Assembly (NCBI RefSeq): GCF_009866655.1 | Contig: NZ_CP047420.1 | Location: 3,596,001-3,660,000 of the forward strand | Reading direction: 5' to 3' | Length of the DNA stretch: 64,000 nucleotides | From: Rathayibacter sp. VKM Ac-2804 | GTDB taxonomy: Bacteria; Actinomycetota; Actinomycetes; Actinomycetales; Microbacteriaceae | Shown: one piece after another, positions 1 through 8,998 of the stretch | How the letters are laid out: every line of letters begins with the position of its first letter | Position numbering within the stretch: position 1 is the stretch's first letter | Translations under genes and position numbers: made by a program | Notes under the pieces: model-generated | The model's database searches: none | What the model saw: only the letters and a program-made list of their open reading frames with translations | Told to the model about the DNA's origin: nothing

Positions 1-1017
1 CCCGGAGTTGTCGGGCAGCACGTTGGCGGCCGAGCGGGCCTGCCAGTTGCCGGACGAGTAGGCGATCATGTCGTCCTGCACGCGCTCGTCGATCATCCAC
101 GCGGTGAGGCTGGTGGCGACGGCGTCGTAGACGGCGTTCTGGTCCTCGAAGGTGACCTTGCTGTTGCTGCGGCCGACGATGAACGGGTACGCGGCGCCGA
201 CGCGGTCCATCGCGGCGCCGTAGGAGGGGGCGACGCCCTTGGTGCGCAGCAGCTCGAGGGTCGCGGCGGAGGGGGTGTCGGTCCAGAAGCCGTTCATCGT
301 CTCGGAGATCGCGGCGAGCGCGTTGCCGGGCATGCCCGCGGTGACCGAGAGCTGATCGAAGACGTCGGGCGCGTAGAGCATGCTGAAGAACTGGTTCGAC
401 CACGGGTACTGCTTCGCGGTCGACTTGATGATCTCGATGATGTCGAGGAACTGGCCGGCTCCCGAGCCGCCGGCGACCGACGAGATGACGATGACGATCG
501 GGCTGCCGTCTCCGCCGTCGTCGCGGGCGCGCAGGCGCTGGCCGAGGGTCTGCAGCTCGGCGAGCGACTCGGCGTCGTTCATCTTCCCGATCGCGAGGCG
601 CGCGGCCTGGGCGATCTCCTTGGTGGCGGCGAGCGCGACGGCGCGGCCGACGGCGCGGTACTGGCCGGCGCCCTTGGTCACGTCGACCTTGACCAGGCGC
701 GGGTCGGGCAGCTGGCGCTCGATGTCGTGGCGCATCGCGTTGTTGGTCGCGTGGGCGCTCGTGATCGAGCCGTGCACGATGTCGAAGGTCGCCGCGGTGC
801 TGACCAGGCCGCGGTAGTCCTGCCGGGGCAGGAACGGCGCCTGGTACTCCATGCCGTCCTGGACGGTGGGGGTGTCGAAGTGCAGGAAGCGCCAGGCGGC
901 GGGGATGCCGCCCTCCCAGCCGAGCTGCTGGAGCTTGAGCTCGAGCTGGTACTTGATGCCGCGGAGGGTCTTGCCGCCGGAGCCGCCGACTCCGATCAGG
1001 AGGAAGGGTCTGAGCAT
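1..1017 (-). CDS. Tubulin/FtsZ-like GTPase (Tubulin_2-type), 3' end outside window
   Basis: The first 339 residues are visible; the C-terminus lies beyond base 1. The start MLRPFLLIGVGGSGGKTLRG carries a glycine-rich nucleotide-binding loop. A second loop, SSVAGGSGAGQFLDI, resembles the tubulin/FtsZ signature motif (GGGTGT/S in FtsZ). The protein starts directly with the Rossmann strand, which supports the ATG at 1017. It is the last visible gene of a minus-strand operon after the vWA membrane protein at 1102-3897. From family knowledge, tubulin-like proteins encoded beside vWA proteins have been proposed to act in membrane remodelling. That the protein binds GTP and polymerises is inference. 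A non-polymerising GTPase is the main alternative. Confidence 0.72.
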   Translation of the reverse strand, partial: MLRPFLLIGVGGSGGKTLRGIKYQLELKLQQLGWEGGIPAAWRFLHFDTPTVQDGMEYQAPFLPRQDYRGLVSTAATFDIVHGSITSAHATNNAMRHDIERQLPDPRLVKVDVTKGAGQYRAVGRAVALAATKEIAQAARLAIGKMNDAESLAELQTLGQRLRARDDGGDGSPIVIVISSVAGGSGAGQFLDIIEIIKSTAKQYPWSNQFFSMLYAPDVFDQLSVTAGMPGNALAAISETMNGFWTDTPSAATLELLRTKGVAPSYGAAMDRVGAAYPFIVGRSNSKVTFEDQNAVYDAVATSLTAWMIDERVQDDMIAYSSGNWQARSAANVLPDNSG

Positions 1018-1101
1018 GAGGTCCTGCTTTCGTCTGGTCGCGCGGTGTTCCTGCGGTAGCGCGGTGTGTCGTGAGGCGGGTCTGTGGGAGGCGCGTCGCG
1101 G

Positions 1102-3897
1102 TCAGCGACTGCGCGGCGGAGGGGTGCGGGGGCCGGCCCGGCCGGGTGGCGGCGGCGGCGGGGTGGAGCCGCCGGGCCGCGGGGCGGCGGTCCCCAGGGC
1201 GGCCGGGCGCGCCCTGCGTCCGGGGCGGAGGGCCGCCGGGGCGCGGGGGGCGAGGGGGCGGGGCGGGGTCGCGGTGGGGGTGCCGCTCTGGGCACTCCGC
1301 GGCGGCACGGAGGAGCGGGCCTCGGCGGCCGCGGGCTGGGCTGCGGGAACGGGCTGCTGCGGCTCCCGGCGCTCCGGGCGCTTCGCCGCGCGTTCGCGGC
1401 GCAGCACCTCGACGGTCTTCCAGGCGGGCTCGCCGGAGTCGCGGAGCAGGTCCTCAAGGCGGCGGTCGTACTGCGCCTCGTCGTCGCGGTCGACGCGGTG
1501 GTAGAGCACGGCCGTGGCGCGCACGGGCTCGTCGCCGCGGGGACGCTCGAGCTCCTGCTCCGAGACCACGATCGCCCAGAAGACGTCGAGCGGGAGCGCC
1601 GAGAACTCCACTCCGCCGTTCCCGAGCGGTCGCCCGGCGGAGGTGCCGCGGGTGCCGGTGCGGGAGGCGACGATCACGCCGCCGGCGGGCGGGCCGACGC
1701 GGTAGCTGGGCGCCTTCAGCGGCCACCACGGCACGTGCGCGCGGAGGCGGCCGAGCTCGGGGTCGGGCAGCTCGCGCACGCCGGTCTCGCTGCGGAGGTA
1801 GCGGAAGCGCTCGTCGAGGCGGCCGCTGGTGAGCGCCGAGCGGACGCCCTCGGGCGTGATCTCGACCGGCAGCGTGCCGCGCTGGAACGAGCCCTCCATC
1901 GCGATCTTCGCCTTCGCCCGGTTGAAGAGGTACAGGCCGAGCAGCGGCAGGAGCACGCCGAGCAGCAGGAGGACGAGCGCGACCAGTCCGATCGCCGCGG
2001 CGTTCACCGGGAAGGTCGAGGGGAAGGAGATCGCGACGGTCTGCGGGGCGCTGCTGCCGTCGCTGGTGCGGATGTCGAGGGGCAGGGTCGCCGAGACGGT
2101 GGAATCGGCGGGGGTGTCGTTCTCCGCGGCGACGGTCAGCACCGCGGAGGCGCCGGTCGCCACGACGATGCAGTCGCCGGGTGAGAGCGCCACTCCGGTC
2201 GGACCGGTGAAGGTCCAGATCCAGCCGCCATCGCGGTCGGCGTTGTCGCTGGTGACGGTCGGCGCGTTCGCGAGGCAGACCTGGCCGTCGGTGCCCGCGG
2301 TCGGACCCTGGATCGCGAGGGTGCCCTCCGCGCGGCCGTCGGCGCCGGTCAGCTCGCTGAGCACGATCGGCGAGGCGACGCTCGGGAACGCGGCGGGCAG
2401 CACGGTGGTGATCCGCTGCTGTGTGGTGACGGGGGCGAGCTCGATCGCGTGCTCGGCCGTGGTCAGCGGCTCGAGCGAGGCGGTGACGAGCAGCTCGGAG
2501 GCGGTGACGTCGGAGGGCAGCGGCAGGGTGATCACGCCTGAGGCCGCGTCGATCGCGGCACCGGGCAGGGCCGTGATCGCGCCGTCGGCCGCACTGGTCG
2601 CGGTGAAGTCGGCCCGGCCGAAGACGGAGAGGTCGACCGGGTCGCCGGCGGGATCCTCGACGCGGGCGGTGAGGGTCGCGGAGAGCAGGCCGCTCTCGCC
2701 GCGCTCCACCTGGTTGGCGTCGTCGAAGACGATCCGCAGGTCGCTGAACGCGAAGACCTCGGCGGTGCCGGGCGAGGTGAGCGTCCACTGCCCCTGCAGC
2801 TCGGGCCGGTCGACGGTGATCTCGAGCCGGGAGACGCCGGAGGACTGCGTGACCGTGACCTCGGGGGCTGTGGCGGAGGCGGAGAGGGTGCCGAGGCCGG
2901 AGGAGGCGGGCGCCTGCAGTGTCCAGCCGTCCTTGACCACGGCCTGGATCCGCGCGACGCCCGGGTCGATCCAGAAGGAGCCGTTCGCGTCGAGCGCCTC
3001 GGAGGCGCCGCCGGCGATGCGCGCGCCGAGCTGGAGGAAGACGGAGGCGAGCGCGTCGGGGTCGGAGGCGTCGACCACGGCGCCGCGGACGGAGCCCTCG
3101 GGCGCGACGGCCGGCCCGCAGGTCGCGGTGCCGCCGCCGTAGGCGCCGCTGCCCTCGACGAGCGGCCACATCACGCGGGCCTCCTCGCGCTGCTCGCCGT
3201 CGGCCAGGAGCGTGCCGAGCACGACGACGCCGGCCTGGCGGAGGGCCGCGAGCAGGCCGTTGCCCTCGGGCTCGTCGCCGTCGGGGTCGATCCGCACGCC
3301 GCAGAGCGCGTTGGTCGCGTCGGCCGTGGCCTGCGCGGAGCCGAGATCGATCTCCCCGTCGGTCAGCCAGATGACCAGCTGGCAGGCGGAGCCGGCGCTC
3401 GGCTGGCTCTGCAGCGCGGTCTGCACGCCCTGCAGTCCGGCCAGCCAGTTGGTGCCGCCGCCGGGCGTCTTGTCGCGGATGACGCCGGCGAGCGCCTCCG
3501 GGCTCTCCTGCGACCACGGCCGCCAGTCGACGGCCGGCTCGAACGCGCGGCTGAAGAAGGCGGCGCCCCAGTTGACCGTGAGCGAGTCGCGGAGGCCGCC
3601 GAGCTCCTGCAGGCTGCCCGCGAGGATGCCGGCCCGCGCGACGTCCGGGTCGGAGCCGCGGCCGTCCTCGCCGCCGGTGTTCAGCGAGCCGGAGCTGTCG
3701 ACGAGGTAGTAGACGTTCAGGACGTCGGAGGAGGAGAGGCAGGTGCGGAGGTCCTCGATCGCGCCGCGGCCGATGTCGGTGAGCGAGGCGGTCTGCGTGC
3801 TGGTGGTGGTCGCCGCCTGCGCGGGCTGCGCCGCCGCTCCGAGCCCGAGGGTCAGCAGGAGCGCGGTGACGGCGATCGCGAGGGCGCGGCGGATCAC
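1102..3897 (-). CDS. Membrane-anchored vWA-domain protein with proline-rich cytoplasmic tail
   Basis: About 931 residues. It has an N-terminal signal peptide (hydrophobic VTALLLTLGLGAAA, then AQPAQA). An extracellular von Willebrand A domain follows, with a complete MIDAS start DSSGS near residues 67-71 and a later WLTDGE. Next come beta-rich extracellular segments, one transmembrane helix around residues 630-660, and a cytoplasmic tail of about 275 residues ending in a Pro/Arg/Ala-rich low-complexity region. The GTG at 3897 forms a GTGA overlap with the stop of the upstream gene, so I prefer it to the in-frame GTG at 3909. It probably senses or binds an external ligand or subunit and couples it to the tubulin-like protein encoded next. 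The DNA of the tail is extremely G/C-rich. Confidence 0.8.
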   Translation of the reverse strand: MIRRALAIAVTALLLTLGLGAAAQPAQAATTTSTQTASLTDIGRGAIEDLRTCLSSSDVLNVYYLVDSSGSLNTGGEDGRGSDPDVARAGILAGSLQELGGLRDSLTVNWGAAFFSRAFEPAVDWRPWSQESPEALAGVIRDKTPGGGTNWLAGLQGVQTALQSQPSAGSACQLVIWLTDGEIDLGSAQATADATNALCGVRIDPDGDEPEGNGLLAALRQAGVVVLGTLLADGEQREEARVMWPLVEGSGAYGGGTATCGPAVAPEGSVRGAVVDASDPDALASVFLQLGARIAGGASEALDANGSFWIDPGVARIQAVVKDGWTLQAPASSGLGTLSASATAPEVTVTQSSGVSRLEITVDRPELQGQWTLTSPGTAEVFAFSDLRIVFDDANQVERGESGLLSATLTARVEDPAGDPVDLSVFGRADFTATSAADGAITALPGAAIDAASGVITLPLPSDVTASELLVTASLEPLTTAEHAIELAPVTTQQRITTVLPAAFPSVASPIVLSELTGADGRAEGTLAIQGPTAGTDGQVCLANAPTVTSDNADRDGGWIWTFTGPTGVALSPGDCIVVATGASAVLTVAAENDTPADSTVSATLPLDIRTSDGSSAPQTVAISFPSTFPVNAAAIGLVALVLLLLGVLLPLLGLYLFNRAKAKIAMEGSFQRGTLPVEITPEGVRSALTSGRLDERFRYLRSETGVRELPDPELGRLRAHVPWWPLKAPSYRVGPPAGGVIVASRTGTRGTSAGRPLGNGGVEFSALPLDVFWAIVVSEQELERPRGDEPVRATAVLYHRVDRDDEAQYDRRLEDLLRDSGEPAWKTVEVLRRERAAKRPERREPQQPVPAAQPAAAEARSSVPPRSAQSGTPTATPPRPLAPRAPAALRPGRRARPAALGTAAPRPGGSTPPPPPPGRAGPRTPPPRSR

Positions 3898-4298
3898 CGG
3901 CTCAGCCACTCGGAGATCGGGACGCTGATGTTGAGGACGTGCCAGGCGCCGAGGACGAGCGCTGCGGCCGACAGCCAGTAGAGGGCGCGGGTGAAGCGCG
4001 CGTCGGGCACGAAGCGGCGGGCGTCGCGGAGGGAGTGCGCGCGCTGGGAGGAGAGGTCCCAGCCGGTCGCGAGGAAGACGAGCAGCGGCGTCAGGACGTA
4101 GCCGGCGACGCTCAGCCAGACGGCGCTGCCGCGCACCAGCGGCAGCGGCAGACCGAGCACGCGGACGGGCGCCGAGGCGACGGAGGCGGCCACAACGGCC
4201 AGCGCGAGGCTCACCACGATCCCCGCGGCACCCACTGCGAGAGGCAGGGGGCTGGCGGTTCGGCGGGCCGCGAGGGCCCGGTCACGCACGGTCGACAC
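3894..4298 (-). CDS. Small membrane protein, first gene of the vWA/tubulin-like operon
   Basis: 134 residues with about three hydrophobic helices: around 17-40, around 50-70, and near the C-terminus (LYWLSAAALVLGAWHVL). The GTG at 4298 is chosen because a strong GGAGGGTGGAGC ribosome-binding stretch precedes it. An upstream in-frame ATG at 4412 would add an unlikely Arg-rich leader. Its stop overlaps the vWA gene start by four bases, which implies translational coupling. I do not recognise a family. Its place suggests a membrane partner of the vWA protein. Confidence 0.65.
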   Translation of the reverse strand: MSTVRDRALAARRTASPLPLAVGAAGIVVSLALAVVAASVASAPVRVLGLPLPLVRGSAVWLSVAGYVLTPLLVFLATGWDLSSQRAHSLRDARRFVPDARFTRALYWLSAAALVLGAWHVLNISVPISEWLSR

Positions 4299-4409
4299 CG
4301 CTCCACCCTCCGCTGTCGCAGCTGAACGCTCCCTGTTGGGGGCGGTCCTCCAGTATGCGGACCCCGCTGCGAGCCGCCAAACCCCGCGGTGGGGCGCCCG
4401 GGTGCCGAG

Positions 4410-4621
4410 CATGCTGATCGAGTAGCGCGCGGAGCGCGCGTATCGAGATCCACCACCCCCTGCACGCCAGGTCTCGATACGCCGCTCCGCGGCTACTCGA
4501 CCACCATGACTCCGCCACCACTCGACCAGCGCGCGCAGCTCGTGCTGATCGAGTAGCGCGCGAGGCGCTCCGTCCCTGCTGATCGAGTAGCGCGCCCCGC
4601 GCGCGTATCGAGATCCACCCC
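4410..4621. repeat. Cluster of four copies of the dispersed GTCGAGTAGC/GTATCGAGAC palindrome
   Basis: Copies lie at about 4410-4455 (+), 4470-4507 (reverse), 4542-4570 (+, truncated) and 4576-4621 (+). Each full copy reads TGCTGRTCGAGTAGC, a short GC-rich variable hairpin, then GTATCGAGATCCACC. The two ends are near-complementary, so each copy can fold as a long imperfect stem. The same unit recurs at 15942, 44519, 53306, 53389, 54853 and 54984. All lie between genes, which fits a REP-like or MITE-like element. No transposase is nearby. Confidence 0.85.
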
Positions 4622-4669
4622 GCCCGCACCCCCGGCCGCCCGCGCCCGCCCGGATGGTTGACTGGCCCC

Positions 4670-5704
4670 ATGGAGATCGTTCTCGGAGTCGTCGGCCTGC
4701 TCGGCGGCCTCATCGTCGCGGCCGCCGCCGTGGTCGCCGTCGTCATCGGCCGGCGCCGCGCGAAGCCGGCCTCGCTGGTCGACATCGACGTGCGCCTGTC
4801 GCACGCGGGCGACGACTGGTGGCGGGTCACCGCGACGGTCCGCAACCTCGGCCGCACCGACCTCCCCCCGACGACCTTCGTCGCGGACCGCCCGATCTCC
4901 TTCACCCTCGCCGGCTCGTCCTCCGCCGAGTGGTACGGCGCCCCGCCGCAGACCCCGGAGTGGTCGATCGACCCGTCCGGCTCCCTTCTGCTCGCGCCCG
5001 TCCTCCTCTTCCGCGGCGTCCCCGTGAGCGCGACGGCCGTCGTCCGCGGTCGCCCGGAGGTCCGCATCGACGCGCCGCTGCGCTACATCCCGGTCCGCGA
5101 GAACGTGGTCGAGACGACGGGGGCGGCACCCGCCTGGGGCGAGCCCGCGGCCGCCTCCGCTACTGCCTCTCCCGCCTCCTCCACCCCGCCCGCTCCGCAG
5201 CGCCTCGTCGACGCCCCCCTCGAGCCGCGCCCCGAGCGCGAGAGCGTGCTCCGCGGCGGCTTCGGCATGTGGTCGGCGATGGCGGCGGGGGGGCTCGGCG
5301 CCGTCTTCGTCGGCGTCGGGATCGCACTCTCGCTGGCCGGACTGAACTCGACGCCCCTCGGCTCCTCCGGCGTCGTGCTGATCGGCGCCGGCCTGACCGG
5401 CCTCGTCGGCACCCTCGTCATCCGCCTGCTCCGCCGCTGGCTCGAGCCGCCGGCGCTCTGGCGCACCCCGCGCCAGCGCCTGCACCGCCCCGGCACGATC
5501 GTCGTGCTCGTCCTCGCCTACGTCGGCCTCGCGCTGTTCTGCCTCGAGTTCCTGGTCGAGGACGTCAGCGGCGACACCACCTGGGTCGCGGGAGTCGCCG
5601 TGCTGCTGCTCTTCGCCGCACTGCTGGGCACGGGACTGGTGGGCTTCCTCCGCCTGGTCGTGCTGCTCGGCGTGCGGCGCGCCTCGCGAGGCGCGACCGC
5701 CTGA
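4670..5704 (+). CDS. Membrane protein of unknown function
   Basis: 344 residues. An N-terminal transmembrane helix (LGVVGLLGGLIVAAAAVVAVVIG) is followed by a soluble beta-rich segment at about 35-160, an Ala/Pro linker, and about four more helices in the C-terminal half. The ATG at 4670 is preferred over the in-frame TTG at 4658. No catalytic motif is visible and I do not recognise the family. It is a single gene, convergent with the efflux permease that ends at 5723 and preceded by the repeat cluster. Confidence 0.7.
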   Translation: MEIVLGVVGLLGGLIVAAAAVVAVVIGRRRAKPASLVDIDVRLSHAGDDWWRVTATVRNLGRTDLPPTTFVADRPISFTLAGSSSAEWYGAPPQTPEWSIDPSGSLLLAPVLLFRGVPVSATAVVRGRPEVRIDAPLRYIPVRENVVETTGAAPAWGEPAAASATASPASSTPPAPQRLVDAPLEPRPERESVLRGGFGMWSAMAAGGLGAVFVGVGIALSLAGLNSTPLGSSGVVLIGAGLTGLVGTLVIRLLRRWLEPPALWRTPRQRLHRPGTIVVLVLAYVGLALFCLEFLVEDVSGDTTWVAGVAVLLLFAALLGTGLVGFLRLVVLLGVRRASRGATA

Positions 5705-5722
5705 CCGCCGCCACGCCGACGC

Positions 5723-6943
5723 TCACCGCCGCAGCGCCTCGATCGGCTCGATCCGCGCGGCCCGGATCGCCGGTGAGAGCCCGGCAAGCACCCCGACGAG
5801 GGTGCCGAGCAGCGGTGCACTCGCCGTGACCAGCGGATCGAGGATCGCGGTCCACTGCTGCAGGGCCGCGTTCGCGACGACGACCGCGATGCCGGCGGTC
5901 GTGCCGAGCAGACCGCCGAGGGTCCCGGTGATCCCGGTCTCGAGCAGGATCTGCAGGAAGACGTGGCGCGGCCGAGCGCCGATCGCGCGCCGCAGTCCGA
6001 TCTCGGGGGTCCGCTCGAGCACCGCCACCAGCGTCGTGTTCGCGATGCCGACCGCCCCGATCAGGAGGATCACCGCGGCGAGCGCCAGGAAGAGCTCCGC
6101 GAGCGAGGCGGTGACGCTCTCCGCCAGCGCGAAGCGATCCGGCGGCGCGGAGGTCTTCATCGTCGCGGGAGCATCCGGCCGCAGCGCGATCGGGAGCTGC
6201 TGCGCGACGACACCGGCGGCGCCGACCTCCGTCTCCACGAGCAGCACGGCCGGCGCACTCGTGCTCGGCGGCCCGTAGACCTGCCGGGCGACCGCGGCCG
6301 GCAGGTAGATCGTCGAGGCGGCGAGCGGGTCGCGCCCGGCCTCGCCGAGGATCCCGACCACCGTGTAGCCGACCCCGCCGAGGAAGACGCTCGCCTCGCC
6401 CGCCACCGGCGGCAGGCCCAGCTGCCGCGCCGCTCCCGCCCCGACCACGGCGACCGGGACTCCCCGCTCCTCCTCCCACTGCTGAATCGCGCGGCCGGAG
6501 CGGAACGACACCTCGGCGGCTCCGAACCAGCCCGGAGTGGCCGCCGCGACGGTCATCGGGACGGCTGAGCCGAGCCCGTCCGGACGAGCGGAGACGGGGG
6601 TGGACCCGCTCGGCAGCGTCCAGCTCACTCCGGAGGCGACGACCCCGTCCAGCCGGTCCGCCCTGCTCTCCGCGTCGGGCGGGAAGCTGTCGACGGTGTC
6701 GGAGGCGTCGCTCCCGCCCGCGTCGGTGACGGTCACCTGCGTCGCCTGCAGCAGCGAGAACTCCTGGGAGATCTGCCCGGACGCCGTCGCCGTGAGCCCG
6801 AGGACGACGACGAACGCGCCGACGCCGAGCAGCGGGCCGAGCAGGGTGAGCACCGTGCGGGTCGGGCGCTGGACCAGCCCGGCCAGCGCCTCGCGCAGGA
6901 GGTCGGCGGCTCGCAGACCGCTGGTCGGGAGCGACGGCGCCAT
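5723..6943 (-). CDS. MacB/FtsX-type ABC transporter permease
   Basis: 406 residues. It has an N-terminal helix after LREALAGLVQRPTRTVLTLL, a large extracytoplasmic MacB-like periplasmic-core domain, and three C-terminal helices. The cytoplasmic motif RTPEIGLRRAIGARPRHVF is typical of FtsX permeases. The start overlaps the ATPase stop (TGATG). With the ATPase and the adaptor at 7625-8998 it forms an export complex for a peptide, lipid or antibiotic. The substrate cannot be read from the sequence. Confidence 0.9.
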   Translation of the reverse strand: MAPSLPTSGLRAADLLREALAGLVQRPTRTVLTLLGPLLGVGAFVVVLGLTATASGQISQEFSLLQATQVTVTDAGGSDASDTVDSFPPDAESRADRLDGVVASGVSWTLPSGSTPVSARPDGLGSAVPMTVAAATPGWFGAAEVSFRSGRAIQQWEEERGVPVAVVGAGAARQLGLPPVAGEASVFLGGVGYTVVGILGEAGRDPLAASTIYLPAAVARQVYGPPSTSAPAVLLVETEVGAAGVVAQQLPIALRPDAPATMKTSAPPDRFALAESVTASLAELFLALAAVILLIGAVGIANTTLVAVLERTPEIGLRRAIGARPRHVFLQILLETGITGTLGGLLGTTAGIAVVVANAALQQWTAILDPLVTASAPLLGTLVGVLAGLSPAIRAARIEPIEALRR

Positions 6944-7653
6944 CAGCGCAGGCGCCCGTCGCGCATCCGGACCGTCCGGCCGGCACGGGCGGCGGTCGCG
7001 GAGTCGTGGGTGACGACGACGACCGAGACCCCGTCGGCGTGCAGCTCGTCGAAGAGGTCGAGCACGCGCTCCGCGGAGCCCGAGTCGAGGTTGCCGGTCG
7101 GCTCGTCGCAGAGCAGCAGGCTCGGCCGGATCACGAGCGCGCGGGCGATCGCCACCCGCTGCCGCTCGCCGCCGGACAGGGTCCGCGGCAGCGCGTCGAG
7201 GCGATGGCCGAGCCCGACGCGCTCCAGCGCCTCCCGAGCTCGCGCCGTGCGCTCCGCCGTGCGGATCCGGGCGTAGAGGAGACCGAGCGCCACGTTCTCG
7301 GTCGCGGTGCGATGGCTGAGCAGGTGGAAGTCCTGGAAGACGAAGCCGATGCGCAGCCCGCGCAGGGAGGTGCGCTGTACCTCGGTCAGCCCGACCACCT
7401 CGATGCCGTCGAAGCGGTACTCGCCTCCGCTCGGGGTGTCGAGGAGGCCGAGGAGGTGGAGGAGGGTCGTCTTGCCCGAGCCGGACGGCCCGACGAGCGC
7501 CAGGTAGTCGCCGCGCGCGACGGTGAGGTCGATCCCGGTGAGCACGGTCGTCTCGGGCGGGCCGGGGAAGCTACGGCGGACGTCGACGAGTGAGATCACG
7601 GGGGCCTCGGCCTCAGCCCCGGACTCAGCCGACGACGACACGGTCGCCCTCAT
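6943..7653 (-). CDS. ABC transporter ATP-binding protein (MacB/LolD type)
   Basis: 236 residues. Walker A is GPSGSGKTT, the signature is LSGGERQRVAIARAL, and Walker B runs into LLLCDEPTGNLDS. These are the hallmarks of the MacB/LolD/FtsE class. It powers the FtsX-type permease encoded immediately downstream. The ATG at 7653 lies 29 bases inside the preceding adaptor gene; a GTG at 7641 is an alternative start. The overlaps indicate a single transcript. Confidence 0.93.
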   Translation of the reverse strand: MRATVSSSAESGAEAEAPVISLVDVRRSFPGPPETTVLTGIDLTVARGDYLALVGPSGSGKTTLLHLLGLLDTPSGGEYRFDGIEVVGLTEVQRTSLRGLRIGFVFQDFHLLSHRTATENVALGLLYARIRTAERTARAREALERVGLGHRLDALPRTLSGGERQRVAIARALVIRPSLLLCDEPTGNLDSGSAERVLDLFDELHADGVSVVVVTHDSATAARAGRTVRMRDGRLR

Positions 7654-8998
7654 CGAGCACGGCGCCCTCGGCAGGAGTGACCTCGACCTCGCCCTCGGCG
7701 ATCAGCCCCGTCGACACCGGGACGGCCACGCGCTGCCCGCCCTCCGATTGCAGCACGGTGACGAAGGTCGTGCCGTCGTCGGCCGACTGCACAGCGACGA
7801 CCGGCACGACGAGGACGGGCGCCGGAGTCTCGCCGACGGTGACCGTCACCCGGACGTTCCGGCCGCGCCAGTCGGCGGGCAGTGCCGGCGACGGCGTGAC
7901 CGTGAGAGGGAAGCCGGGCGCGGACTCCGTGCCCTCCGCCGCGCCCTCGGCGGCGCCTCCCCCGCTGTAGGCGCCGAGCGCGGTGACGGTCCCCTCGGCC
8001 TCCCGGTGGTCGACGTCGTCGACGACCACGACCCTCTGCCCGGTGGCGAGGGACTGCTCGCGGCCGGCCGGCACGACCGCGGAGACGACGGGATCGCCGA
8101 CGTCGAGGGTGATCAGCGCTCCGGTCGCGCCCGCCAGCGGCGCTCCGACCGCGAGGTCGAGGCTGCCCACGGTGACGGGGAAGGAGGGGATGAAGACGGT
8201 CTCCGCGAGCGGCATCTCGACCCCCGTGCGTGCTCGAAGCGCCGCGAGGGCGTCCTCGGCGTCGCCCTCGGCGCGGGTGGCGAACTCGACCGCGAGCCGC
8301 GCCTGGGCCTGCGCGACGTCGTCGACGGCCTGAGCGAACTCGAGCGCGGCGCTGGCGCGCTGCTGCTGGGCGGTGACGACGGCCTGCTGGGCGCCGCTCA
8401 GCTCGGCCGCCTCGCCCTCGTTCACGTCGGCGGTCGTCAGCGCGTCGAAGCCGCGAGCGGAGTAGAGGGCGGCGACCGCGTCCTTCGTCGCGCCGCCGAA
8501 GTGCCCGTCGACGTCGTCGGCCGCCAGATGGCCGAGCGCGACCAGCGCGTTCTGCAGCTGCTCGACGTCGGCTCCCTCCGCCCCGGGCTTCAGGTCGCGG
8601 TAGGCGGGGGTCGCCCCCGGCAGCGCGAGGACCGGTCGACCCGAGACCTGCGCGAGGACGTCCCCCGCCTGGACGGCGGCACCGACCGCCTTGGGCAGCG
8701 CCGTGACGATCGCCGCTCCGCCCGCGGTGGAGACCGCCGGCAGCACCCTGATCGTGCTCGCCGCGGCGACGGTTCCCCGCACGGTGACCGTCCCGGTGAG
8801 GACGCGGCGCGCCACCGGCTCCGTGAGCGTCGTCGGCGGAGGTGCGGCCTGGTCGGCCGCCTGCTGCGCGGGCGAGCGGATCGAGAGCGAGAGCACCAGC
8901 CCGGCGGTCGAGAGGACCGCCGCCGCGATCGCCGCCCAGAGCAGCAGCCGCTGCCGCCGCTCCACCGGGGACCGTCGGGGAGCAGGCGAATCCGTCAC
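7625..8998 (-). CDS. HlyD-type efflux adaptor with peptidoglycan-binding domain
   Basis: 457 residues. A cytoplasmic Arg-rich start precedes one membrane anchor (LLLWAAIAAAVLSTAGLVLSL). A lipoyl/barrel-sandwich half, a PG_binding_1-like segment (EQLQNALVALGHLAADDVDGHFG), a helical hairpin rich in Ala/Gln, and beta-barrel domains follow. This layout is typical of Gram-positive adaptors that pair with MacB-type transporters. The GTG at 8998 is chosen because the sequence before it is a plausible purine-rich ribosome-binding site (GAGGGAGAGC). It is the first gene of the efflux operon. Confidence 0.85.
   Translation of the reverse strand: MTDSPAPRRSPVERRQRLLLWAAIAAAVLSTAGLVLSLSIRSPAQQAADQAAPPPTTLTEPVARRVLTGTVTVRGTVAAASTIRVLPAVSTAGGAAIVTALPKAVGAAVQAGDVLAQVSGRPVLALPGATPAYRDLKPGAEGADVEQLQNALVALGHLAADDVDGHFGGATKDAVAALYSARGFDALTTADVNEGEAAELSGAQQAVVTAQQQRASAALEFAQAVDDVAQAQARLAVEFATRAEGDAEDALAALRARTGVEMPLAETVFIPSFPVTVGSLDLAVGAPLAGATGALITLDVGDPVVSAVVPAGREQSLATGQRVVVVDDVDHREAEGTVTALGAYSGGGAAEGAAEGTESAPGFPLTVTPSPALPADWRGRNVRVTVTVGETPAPVLVVPVVAVQSADDGTTFVTVLQSEGGQRVAVPVSTGLIAEGEVEVTPAEGAVLDEGDRVVVG

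Noticed and set aside
1084..2184. Long forward-strand reading frames opposite the vWA gene
   Set aside because: They are Arg/Gly/Ala-rich antisense shadows of a well-supported secreted membrane protein gene, without ribosome-binding sites.
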